Shown: positions 56,735 to 64,000 of the stretch, piece after piece
Position numbering within the stretch: position 1 is the first letter of the stretch
How the letters are laid out: each line of letters starts with the position of its first letter
Assembly (NCBI RefSeq): GCF_000427405.1
Contig: NZ_KE386491.1
Coordinates: 4,411,812 to 4,475,811, forward strand
Reading direction: 5' to 3'
Length of the DNA: 64,000 bases
DNA from: Flectobacillus major DSM 103
Lineage (GTDB): Bacteria; Bacteroidota; Bacteroidia; Cytophagales; Spirosomataceae
Program-made: the position numbers and the translations under genes
The notes under the pieces: generated by a model
The model's database searches: none
What the model was told of the DNA's origin: nothing
What the model saw: the letters and a program-made list of their open reading frames with translations, nothing else

Positions 56735-57232
56735 ATGATAGAGAAAATTAAGAAAATCAAACTACTTATAACCGATTGCGACGGTGTACTTACCGATGCA
56801 GGCGTGTATTATGGCGAGCAGGGCGAAGTATTGAAAAAATTCAATATTCGTGATGGAATGGGGGTAGAACGCCTCCGAAAAAACAATATCGCAACGGGTA
56901 TTATTACAGGAGAGCTATCGCCTTCTGTCAAAAAAAGAGCTGAAAAATTACAGATTACCGAACTGCATTTGGGTATAAAAGACAAACTCCAAGTGTTGAA
57001 TCAAATCTTGGTTAATAAAAACCTTTTGCCCGAAAATATTGCCTATATCGGCGACGACATAAACGACCTCGAAATCATGCAACATGTTGGACTAAAGGCT
57101 TGTCCAGCCGATGCAATGCCTGCCGTCAAGGCGGTAGTCGATTACCAATGTCAGCTAAAAGGTGGCGAGGGTTGCTTTCGTGAGTTTGCCGAATTGATTC
57201 TGGACAGACAAGCCGACAAGTGTATCAACTAA
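56735..57232 (+). CDS. KdsC-like HAD phosphatase
   Basis: A 165-residue member of the HAD superfamily (C0 type without cap). Catalytic motif I is ITDCDGVLTDAG near residue 14, motif II GIITGE near residue 57 and motif III/IV IGDDINDLEIM near residue 110. Length and order match KDO-8-phosphate phosphatase and the related nonulosonate-9-phosphate phosphatases. Since a NeuB-family synthase follows, it likely dephosphorylates a sugar-acid phosphate. A 193-bp spacer precedes it. Confidence 0.88.
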   Translation: MIEKIKKIKLLITDCDGVLTDAGVYYGEQGEVLKKFNIRDGMGVERLRKNNIATGIITGELSPSVKKRAEKLQITELHLGIKDKLQVLNQILVNKNLLPENIAYIGDDINDLEIMQHVGLKACPADAMPAVKAVVDYQCQLKGGEGCFREFAELILDRQADKCIN

Positions 57233-57313
57233 ATAACTACTTAACAACGCTTATACAAACGCTTACTGCCTTTTGCTTGCAAGCATTTGGCTCGCAGCTT
57301 ATTCTTAAACAAA

Positions 57314-58219
57314 ATGAAAGCAATTCATCTCAACACAGGAAGAGTAATAGGCGAAGGAAAGCCTTGTTACATCATTGCCGAGATTGGTATCAACCACAAT
57401 GGCTCGATTGAAACCGCCAAAAAGCTAATTGACGAAGCCGTAAATGCCAAGGTAGATGCCGTGAAGTTCCAGAAAAGAACTCCTGAAGTATGTGTGCCTC
57501 GCGACCAATGGGAAATCATGCGTGATACTCCTTGGGGGCGTATGTCGTATATCGACTACAAACGCAAAACGGAGTTTGGAGCGGTGGAGTTTTCGATAAT
57601 TGACCAATATTGTAAAGAAAGAGGTATCGACTGGTTTGCATCGGCTTGGGATGTAGCATCGGTAGATTTTATGGAGCAGTTTGACACATCGTTGTACAAA
57701 CTAGCTTCTGCATCATTGACAGACTTTGAGCTTATTGAAAGAATATTACATACAGGTCGCCCTTTAATGATTTCTACAGGAATGTCGACTCAGCACGAAA
57801 TTGTAGCAACTGTACGTTTTATCCTAGATTTCAACCCTGAATATCCTTTAATGATAGCACACGCTACATCGGCGTATCCGTGCAAGCCCGAGGAACTGAA
57901 CCTCAATATGATTCATACCCTCAAAAATATGTTTCCTAATCACCCTATTGGCTATTCTGGCCATGAAACAGGCTTGGCTACTACTGTGGCTGCTGTGGCT
58001 ATGGGAGCTACTTTTGTTGAGCGTCATTTTACCCTCGACCGTGCTATGTGGGGTTCTGACCACGCTGCCTCTGTCGAGCCACAAGGCTTAGCTCGTTTGG
58101 TAAAAGATATTCGTGATGTAGAAATTGCCAGTGGCGATGGTATCAAGAAAGTCTACGAGTCGGAAGTAGGCCAAATGAAGAAGTTGAGGAAACATATTTC
58201 TGCTGAGTATAACCAATAA
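57314..58219 (+). CDS. NeuB-family sugar-acid synthase (nonulosonate/SpsE type)
   Basis: A protein of about 301 residues from the ATG at 57314 (MKAIHLNTGRVIG); an upstream frame opens at 57287. The TIM-barrel part matches N-acetylneuraminate synthase: CYIIAEIGINHNGSIETAK near the N-terminus, VDAVKFQKRTPE, STGMSTQHEI, IGYSGHETG and ERHFTLDRAMWGSDHAAS. These enzymes condense phosphoenolpyruvate with a sugar to give a 3-deoxy-2-ulosonic acid. The C-terminal SAF (antifreeze-like) domain of NeuB is absent, so it resembles shorter members such as KDN-9-phosphate synthase. The sugar acceptor is unknown. Confidence 0.88.
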   Translation: MKAIHLNTGRVIGEGKPCYIIAEIGINHNGSIETAKKLIDEAVNAKVDAVKFQKRTPEVCVPRDQWEIMRDTPWGRMSYIDYKRKTEFGAVEFSIIDQYCKERGIDWFASAWDVASVDFMEQFDTSLYKLASASLTDFELIERILHTGRPLMISTGMSTQHEIVATVRFILDFNPEYPLMIAHATSAYPCKPEELNLNMIHTLKNMFPNHPIGYSGHETGLATTVAAVAMGATFVERHFTLDRAMWGSDHAASVEPQGLARLVKDIRDVEIASGDGIKKVYESEVGQMKKLRKHISAEYNQ

Positions 58220-58312
58220 AACGATTGCTTAAAACCAAATTCTCTTGCAAAACCTATAAGGGGATATCCTTATAGGTTTATGTTGCTTAGGGGGTCAATA
58301 CCAAAAAACAGC

Positions 58313-59182
58313 ATGACTACCGTTCAAATCACAACCTTCATTTTGGTGGCTTGGATAGGGCTAATTATTTTGTTAGAACGCCTGTATCCTTATAGAAAAG
58401 GGCTTCCCTTTTTTCGAGAAGGCTTTTGGATAGATTTGGTATGGTATACCCTTATTCAAAGCTATTTCCTGAAAATCCTGATTTTCGATTATATTATTAC
58501 GCCTATTAATGGATATTTTGACTGGTCTCGGTGGCAATTGGTGGGCAAGTGGCCTATTGGCTTTCAGGTATTGTTTTTCTTGATTACACATGATTTTTAT
58601 ATCTACTGGTTTCACCGATTTCAGCATGCCAATCCATTTTTCTGGCGTACCCACGAGGCTCATCATTCGGGCAAAAATATAGATTTCCTGAGTGGGTCTC
58701 GTTCGCATGCTGTCGAAATATTAATTAACCAAACTATCGAATTTTTGCCTATTGTTGTACTGGGGGCATCGCCCGAAGTAATGCCTATCAAAGCTCTTCT
58801 GGATGCCATGTTTGGAACATTTATTCATAGTAATATCAATATAAAAATGGGTAAATGGAAATACATTTTCAATTCGCCCGAACTGCATTTGTGGCACCAT
58901 GCCAACTATAAGGAGGTTTTTCATGCCAATTTTGCTACTAAATTTTCGGTTTGGGATTACCTTTTTGGTACGGTTTACGACCCTACTTTCAAGCCTGGTA
59001 ATAAGCCCGAAAATTGGGGTTTATATTATGACTATCCACACGATTATTTTTTGCAGCATTTCTTTTCTATCAAGCGTTTCGACGAAAAAAAACTGCTTAA
59101 ATTTCATTGGTTTAGGTACTACTATTACCTCCGACCTAATTTGTGGAAGTGGCTAAAAAAACATTTAAAATATCGACTATGA
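58313..59182 (+). CDS. Sterol-desaturase/fatty-acid-hydroxylase family protein
   Basis: A di-iron membrane protein of about 289 residues, preferred start ATG at 58313; another in-frame ATG at 58280 would add 11 residues. Three His clusters are visible: HDFYIYWFHRFQH near residue 94, HEAHHSGKN near residue 115 and HLWHHANYKEVFHANF near residue 195. They match the HxxxH / HxxHH pattern of this family. About four membrane segments. Such enzymes hydroxylate or desaturate lipids at the membrane. No pathway partner is visible nearby. Confidence 0.88.
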   Translation: MTTVQITTFILVAWIGLIILLERLYPYRKGLPFFREGFWIDLVWYTLIQSYFLKILIFDYIITPINGYFDWSRWQLVGKWPIGFQVLFFLITHDFYIYWFHRFQHANPFFWRTHEAHHSGKNIDFLSGSRSHAVEILINQTIEFLPIVVLGASPEVMPIKALLDAMFGTFIHSNINIKMGKWKYIFNSPELHLWHHANYKEVFHANFATKFSVWDYLFGTVYDPTFKPGNKPENWGLYYDYPHDYFLQHFFSIKRFDEKKLLKFHWFRYYYYLRPNLWKWLKKHLKYRL

Positions 59183-59383
59183 GCATAAATTTTAGCTAGT
59201 CCTTGCCCCCGATTGCAAATAATTCTGTTTTGATACTATTCATGAATAGGGTACAGTATCAGATAGGTGGTTTGGCTTATTTTACTTTTATCAATGAAGC
59301 CGCATACCTTGTTTCTCAGCCCCCAATATTGTATAAAATCTTAACTTTTGTATACTTTCCACCATTTATTCAAAAACATATCG

Positions 59384-59752
59384 GTGCACTGGTTATATCT
59401 TTCTATTGCCGCCCTTTTTGAGGCTGCTTGGACATATTCACTCAAATACCTTGATTTCAAGCATATCAAAAACTTGGCTTGGACATCGCTTTTTTCTGCT
59501 GAAAGTTGGTCGGTTATATCGCCACTATTGGGCTATATTGTTTTTGGAATAGGCAATATTTATTTCTTTTCCTTATCGCTCAAATTTGTTTCTACAGCTG
59601 TGGCTATGGCAGTTTGGACAGCCCTAACACTATTGTTTATTAAGCTAGCCGACGTTTATATTATGGGCGAAAAACTGATTTGGCAGGAGGTATTCTTTAT
59701 GTTATTAATTACTATCGGTATTATTGGGTTGAAGGTTTATAGTAAATCATAA
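59384..59752 (+). CDS. SMR-family small multidrug transporter-like protein
   Basis: A membrane protein of about 122 residues with four hydrophobic segments. The GTG at 59384 gives the family start (M)HWLYLSIAALFEAAWTYSLKY, with the essential Glu in helix 1; a TTG at 59348 would add 12 residues. VAMAVWTALTLL near residue 72 matches the helix-3 signature of EmrE/SugE proteins. It may export cations or guanidinium compounds; the sequence does not decide. Confidence 0.8.
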   Translation: MHWLYLSIAALFEAAWTYSLKYLDFKHIKNLAWTSLFSAESWSVISPLLGYIVFGIGNIYFFSLSLKFVSTAVAMAVWTALTLLFIKLADVYIMGEKLIWQEVFFMLLITIGIIGLKVYSKS

Positions 59753-59951
59753 TGAGCCATATTTTGTAGGGAAAACAGCCGATTTTCTGAGGTTTCTCAA
59801 AACAAAAAGCGGTAAGATAAAATCCTACCGCTTTGAAAAGAGAACCACTTATTTCATAACTAGCTACCAAAATTTTTAGTATTGATTGTGTAAAACTAAG
59901 GAATAGATAGGCGTTGAATCTTTTGTTACAGACCTTAATAAGTACAGTATC

Positions 59952-60878
59952 CTATTTATAACTCACATAATTATTGCTAAACGAACCATCTTCGTACAAG
60001 TCGATTACGGCATAACCTGCTTCTGTATGTTGGTATTTACCAAACCACCATTTTCCCGAAACGGCCCCATTACAGCAGTACGAAACCCCATTGTAATCAA
60101 CCCTGTCGGTAAGGTGAATATGTCCCGAAACGGCCAATTTTACATTTTTATGTTGATGAAAAAGTTCAGAAAGGCGTTTAGAGTCGGTGTGCATCCAACT
60201 GCCAGGTACTTCCCATTTTTCGTCCTTGATATTGTTGCCATCAAAAAATACACAAGCTGCCAAAATCGGAATATGCGATATAATCATAGTAGGCTTATAG
60301 CTTGGGGTATTATTGAGCTGGTCTTTGAGCCAGTCAAATTGTTCTTCATCCAAATGAGCGGTATACCACGAGCCATCTTTTTTGCGCTGTACACTATCGA
60401 GCATGATAAAATTCCAATCGGGTGTATCGTGGCTATAATAGCGTTGACCAATCGACATTTCGTCCATAGCCCATTTTTTACCATCTTCAAAGGTTTTGGA
60501 GCTATCGCCTTCACAACAAATGTCATGGTTACCAACACAACTAATAATAGGCAAACTGTTTTCGCTTTTGAGTACGTCGTTAAATAACTTCCACTGCTTA
60601 TCGGCATTATGCGGTTTACGCTTGTGGGCATCCATTACGCAGTCGCCCGAATTAATGATAAGGTCTGGTTTTACCTCTAGCGACTGAATATGGTGTAAGC
60701 AGTTTTCAAATCCTTTAGCCGCACCAATTAGTGGCTGCACATGCACATCGGTAATATGAGCCACCCTCAAAACCCTTTTGGGCGGTGTAGCCGTTAGGGT
60801 GTGTCCTTGTGCCATTTGCGAAAGTGATAAGCCTCCAGCAGAAAGGGCTAATTGGCGAAGTAAATCTCTTCTTTGCAT
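59952..60878 (-). CDS. Exported metallophosphoesterase
   Basis: A 308-residue calcineurin-like phosphoesterase. A twin-arginine-type N-terminus (RRDLLR, residues 3-8, then a hydrophobic stretch and AQG) suggests Tat export. Metal-binding motifs are in order: ITDVHVQP near residue 42, NSGDCVMD near residue 75, VGNHDICCEGD near residue 115, SHIPIL near residue 201 and SGHIHLTDRV near residue 251. It resembles secreted phosphodiesterases or phosphatases; the substrate is unknown. Confidence 0.9.
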   Translation of the reverse strand: MQRRDLLRQLALSAGGLSLSQMAQGHTLTATPPKRVLRVAHITDVHVQPLIGAAKGFENCLHHIQSLEVKPDLIINSGDCVMDAHKRKPHNADKQWKLFNDVLKSENSLPIISCVGNHDICCEGDSSKTFEDGKKWAMDEMSIGQRYYSHDTPDWNFIMLDSVQRKKDGSWYTAHLDEEQFDWLKDQLNNTPSYKPTMIISHIPILAACVFFDGNNIKDEKWEVPGSWMHTDSKRLSELFHQHKNVKLAVSGHIHLTDRVDYNGVSYCCNGAVSGKWWFGKYQHTEAGYAVIDLYEDGSFSNNYVSYK

Positions 60879-61094
60879 TTTAGTTAAGTATCAGATTTGC
60901 GGATATTTACCGTGCTTATTTTGTTATGCAAAATTGGTTTTTTACTATAATTTGATGATTGATAGATGATTAAGTATTTGTAAAAAGTTTTTTCTTTTTA
61001 ATAATCAATATAAACTTGCTGTCAAATAATAGTCATTGAATGGTTAAATCTCTTCGCTCCCAAAATTTAACATTACTATTTCATAAAGATTTTT

Positions 61095-61102
61095 TACTTT
61101 TG
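61095..61102 (+). promoter_or_regulatory. Candidate -7 element of the beta-glucosidase gene
   Basis: TACTTTTG, matching TAnnTTTG, 45 nt before the first possible start codon at 61148. Confidence 0.45.
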
Positions 61103-61103
61103 T

Positions 61104-61123
61104 CGCCCCTTAGTCGAGGGGCG
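61104..61123 (+). promoter_or_regulatory. GC-rich inverted repeat at the expected transcription start
   Basis: CGCCCCT and AGGGGCG form a perfect 7-bp inverted repeat with a 6-nt centre, immediately after the -7 element. In AT-rich DNA this stands out and could be an operator or a leader hairpin. Confidence 0.45.
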
Positions 61124-61147
61124 AAATATTTCAAAGCATTTATTTAG

Positions 61148-62548
61148 TTGGGTATTGTGGAAAAGTTTAGTAATCAAGCATTTGAGCATCATAAGCCTAT
61201 AGAGGTATTAGAAAAAAAAGCCTTTGGCGAAAACTTTGTTTGGGGAGTAGCCATGTCGGCTTTTCAAAATGAAGGTGCTTGGGACAAAGACGGCAAAGGA
61301 GAGTCGATTTGGGATAGATTTAATCATCGAAAAAACAAGATTCTCGACAAAACTAATGCCGACATTACAGCCGATTTTTATCATCGATTTGAAGAAGATA
61401 TTGCCTTAACAAAGTCGTTGGGTTTCAAAGCTTTTCGTTTTTCTTTTTCGTGGGCTCGTATTTTGCCGTATGGTATCGGCAAAATCAACCGTGCAGGCAT
61501 AGATTTTTATCATAAACTTATTGACACCTGCTTGGCTTACAACCTTGAGCCTTGGCCAACTATATATCACTGGGACTTGCCCCAAGCCTTGGAAGATATG
61601 GGGGGCTGGACCAATCGTGATATAATAGACTGGTTTGCTGAATATTGTGAAATTTTGACGGAAGAATATGGCCTAAAAGTAAAAAACTGGATGGTACTCA
61701 ACGAACCTGCAGGGTTTACAGGCTTGGGGTATATGACAGGCTATCATGCTCCTGGCCGATTGGGCATGAGTAATTTTTTGCCAGCAGTACACCATGCCGC
61801 CATGTGTCAGGCTGAAGGGGGGCGTATTATTCGCAAAAATGTTCCTGACGCTGTGATTGGTACTACATTTTCATGCTCATTTATCGAGCCTCATACGCAC
61901 CGATTTGCCGATATAAAAGCCGCCAAAAGGGTTGATGCCTTGCTTAATAGGCTATTTATTGAACCTGCTTTGGGCTTGGGATACCCTACAGCCCAACTAC
62001 CGTTTTTAAATAAAATGGTAGACAAATATGTTATGGAAGGCGATATGGAAAAGCTCCAATTCGACTTTGATTTTATAGGTATTCAAAACTATTTCAAGCT
62101 GGTGATGAAGGGTGTTTGGTGGATGCCCTATTTGAAAGCGATGGAGGTAAAACCTCACAAAAGAGGCATTCAAGACACTACCGATTTGGGTTGGGAGGTA
62201 TCGCCAGAAGGTATGTATCAGATTATTCGACAGTTTGCGGGGTATCCACAAATCAAGAAAATTATGATCACCGAAAATGGAGCAGCTTTTAAAGATACTT
62301 TACGTCATGGCGAAATTCATGATACTCAGCGAGTGGCATTTTATGAATCGTATTTACAAAGTATTCTAAAAGCAAAAAAAGAAGGTATCAATATTGGAGG
62401 TTATATGGCATGGACGCTTACCGATAATTTTGAATGGCGCGAAGGCTATATTCCTAAATTTGGCTTGGTATATGTAGATTTCAAAACCCAAGAACGTATT
62501 GTTAAAAGCTCAGGAAAATGGTTTCAGCAATTGTTAGGGGGTAAATAA
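61148..62548 (+). CDS. Beta-glucosidase, glycoside hydrolase family 1
   Basis: A 466-residue cytoplasmic enzyme. Substrate-binding FVWGVAMSAFQNEGAWDKDGK lies near residue 28 (read in parts). The acid/base Glu is in WMVLNEPAGF near residue 187, the nucleophile Glu in KIMITENGAAF near residue 377. The C-terminal WTLTDNFEWREGY is typical. The frame opens with TTG at 61148; a GTG at 61157 is also possible. It cleaves beta-linked gluco- or related disaccharides and glycosides. Single gene; a terminator follows at once. Confidence 0.95.
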   Translation: MGIVEKFSNQAFEHHKPIEVLEKKAFGENFVWGVAMSAFQNEGAWDKDGKGESIWDRFNHRKNKILDKTNADITADFYHRFEEDIALTKSLGFKAFRFSFSWARILPYGIGKINRAGIDFYHKLIDTCLAYNLEPWPTIYHWDLPQALEDMGGWTNRDIIDWFAEYCEILTEEYGLKVKNWMVLNEPAGFTGLGYMTGYHAPGRLGMSNFLPAVHHAAMCQAEGGRIIRKNVPDAVIGTTFSCSFIEPHTHRFADIKAAKRVDALLNRLFIEPALGLGYPTAQLPFLNKMVDKYVMEGDMEKLQFDFDFIGIQNYFKLVMKGVWWMPYLKAMEVKPHKRGIQDTTDLGWEVSPEGMYQIIRQFAGYPQIKKIMITENGAAFKDTLRHGEIHDTQRVAFYESYLQSILKAKKEGINIGGYMAWTLTDNFEWREGYIPKFGLVYVDFKTQERIVKSSGKWFQQLLGGK

Positions 62549-62586
62549 AAACATAGCTTCAGCCTAGTTGTGCTGAAGCTATGTTT
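62549..62586. terminator. Bidirectional terminator between beta-glucosidase and polyphosphate kinase genes
   Basis: A 15-bp perfect stem (62549-62563 with 62572-62586) with an 8-nt loop, between convergent genes. Confidence 0.85.
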
Positions 62587-62587
62587 A

Positions 62588-64000
62588 CTAAGACATACTT
62601 TCGTATTCTACAGGGGCAGGAGCAGTGGCCTTATCAAAAATTTTGGCCGTCATTACATCCTCTATTGTTACGTGAAAGAACTCTTTATGAATATCAAATG
62701 GTACAACATCAAAGTCTTCAGGATTGACACAACGACGGTATGAGCCATCTTCTTGCATTTCGTAGGTATTGACATTGTCCATCAAGTTCCATTTCAAAAG
62801 ATGAATAGCTTGTTGCTTGACATGCTTGCTCACAATTTCAAAAAGAGATTCTATTCTTCTGTCAAAACTTCGTACCATAACATCGGCCGAGCCACCATAA
62901 ATTTTGGGGTCGCCATTGTTATGGAAATAATAAATACGAGTATGCTCCAAAAACTCACCCACAATCGACCGCACCGTAATGTTGTCAGATAAGCCTTTTC
63001 TTTGTGGACGAATACAGCAAATACCACGAACAATCAATTGAATAGGTACACCCGCCTGCGAAGCTTTGTATAATTCGTCGATGGTGATTTTGTCTTGTAA
63101 TGAGTTGATTTTGATACAAATACCACTTGCCAATCCTGCTTTTGCATTTTTGGCTTCTTGACGAATCATATCTACCAATTTATTACGCATTTCTCGTGGA
63201 GCTGTAATCAAATGTTTGTAGCTATGTGGCTGAGAATGCCCCGTAATAACATTGAAAAACTCTGAAATATCACGTGTTATTACATCGTCGGTAGTCAACA
63301 AGCCAATATCTGTATATAATTTGGCTGTATCTTCATTATAGTTGCCCGACGATAAGTGTGCATAACTTACCACTTTGTTGCCTTCATTGCGGATTACCTG
63401 CAATAGTTTGGTATGGGTTTTTAGCCCTGGAATACCATAAATTACAAAACAGCCAGCATTTTGGAGGCGAAGAGCTTCTCGGATATTATTTTCTTCGTCA
63501 AAACGAGCCTTCACTTCAAACAATACCGAAACGTGCTTGCCATTTTCGGCAGCGTGCAAAAGGGCATCGGCAATTCTCGAATTTTTGGAAATACGATACA
63601 ACGTAATTTTGATTGCCAATACATGTGGGTCTTCGGCAGCTTGTTCTAAAAGCTGTAAAACAGGCTCAAAATTATTGTAAGGATGATGCAACAAAATATC
63701 ACCTTGCTTCATGGTCTCAAAAATATCGTCTTGCTTCATCGACGTAAGACCAAGCGGAGGTACAGGAGCGTGTTGTACCTGTAATTTTGACTTAAACTCA
63801 GGATGTTTAATAATTTGCCAGAAAGCCGTAAAGTCAATCAGGTTATTAGAAAAGAAAATACCATCTTTTTCTAGTTTCCATCGCTTCATCATCATTTCGA
63901 GCATCCATTCCGAGCAGTCGCATTCTATTTCTACACGTGTTACACGTCCAAGTCGACGGTCTTTGATTTTCTTCTTGATTTCGTCGATAAAATCTGTTTC
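62588..64000 (-). CDS. ppk1: Polyphosphate kinase 1 (C-terminal part, cut by window edge)
   Basis: The frame runs off the window end at 64000; 470 codons are visible before the stop, about two-thirds of a full PPK1. The C-terminal domains show PLD-like features: ILLHHPYNNFEPVLQLL, AIKITLYRISKNSRIADAL, the phosphorylated-His region in GLKTHTKLLQV, AHLSSGNYNEDTAKLYTDIGLL, and GSADVMVRSFDRRIESLFEI. The enzyme makes polyphosphate from ATP. The visible part is intact. The start lies outside. Confidence 0.95.
   Translation of the reverse strand, partial: ETDFIDEIKKKIKDRRLGRVTRVEIECDCSEWMLEMMMKRWKLEKDGIFFSNNLIDFTAFWQIIKHPEFKSKLQVQHAPVPPLGLTSMKQDDIFETMKQGDILLHHPYNNFEPVLQLLEQAAEDPHVLAIKITLYRISKNSRIADALLHAAENGKHVSVLFEVKARFDEENNIREALRLQNAGCFVIYGIPGLKTHTKLLQVIRNEGNKVVSYAHLSSGNYNEDTAKLYTDIGLLTTDDVITRDISEFFNVITGHSQPHSYKHLITAPREMRNKLVDMIRQEAKNAKAGLASGICIKINSLQDKITIDELYKASQAGVPIQLIVRGICCIRPQRKGLSDNITVRSIVGEFLEHTRIYYFHNNGDPKIYGGSADVMVRSFDRRIESLFEIVSKHVKQQAIHLLKWNLMDNVNTYEMQEDGSYRRCVNPEDFDVVPFDIHKEFFHVTIEDVMTAKIFDKATAPAPVEYESMS

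Noticed and set aside
59203-59421. 72-codon plus-strand frame after the desaturase-like gene
   Set aside because: It has low-complexity hydrophobic content and overlaps the start of the SMR-type gene, which has better family support.
1-64000. CRISPR array, tRNA, rRNA, prophage or insertion sequence
   Set aside because: No regularly spaced direct repeats with unique spacers, no cloverleaf-like sequence, no transposase or integrase motif was seen while reading both strands.

Overview
The window looks like a chromosomal segment of a Bacteroidota bacterium, most likely order Cytophagales (inference). The DNA is AT-rich. One secreted esterase carries a type IX secretion C-terminal sorting domain. 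Several genes have the Bacteroidota -7 promoter element TAnnTTTG, start codons lack clear Shine-Dalgarno sequences, and the complex I genes include a short NuoG without the large molybdopterin-like domain. I saw no rRNA, tRNA, CRISPR array, prophage or intact insertion sequence.

Layout. 83-11548: a cell-wall-type repeat protein, a thioredoxin-like protein, hemE, guaB (opposite strand), apbE, a SUMF1-domain/Gfo-Idh-MocA pair, a Bax-inhibitor-1 membrane protein and a ceramidase-like protein. 11843-21529: complex I genes nuoABCDE-FGHIJ, interrupted by a PhyH-type dioxygenase gene between nuoE and nuoF and ending at a strong terminator before any nuoKLMN. 21659-29213: a minus-strand signalling block with an AraC regulator, two multi-PAS histidine kinases, two response regulators and a receiver/kinase hybrid whose G1 box looks lost. 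29508-33050: small and envelope genes, then a sigma-like/anti-sigma-like pair. 33160-39170: a five-gene minus-strand cluster with a vanadium-haloperoxidase/PAP2-like lipoprotein at each end and two outer-membrane barrels plus a small membrane-anchored protein inside.

39622-50262: dnaG, a SixA-like phosphatase, the T9SS-exported esterase, a PLP enzyme, an ATP-grasp enzyme, a large DUF5686-type outer-membrane protein and several small proteins. 50390-58219: a glycan-precursor cluster with a GT-B-like transferase, an SpsF-like cytidylyltransferase, a split transketolase, a class III aminotransferase, a PtmA-like SDR, a KdsC-like phosphatase and a NeuB-family synthase. The ingredients suggest a nucleotide-activated, nonulosonate-like sugar acid whose precursor is made or remodelled by a two-subunit transketolase. 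This is the best candidate for an undescribed pathway here. 58313-64000: a fatty-acid-hydroxylase-type protein, an SMR-type transporter, a metallophosphoesterase, a GH1 beta-glucosidase and the C-terminal part of polyphosphate kinase, cut by the window edge.

All functional assignments come from reading motifs and lengths by eye; no database search was possible.
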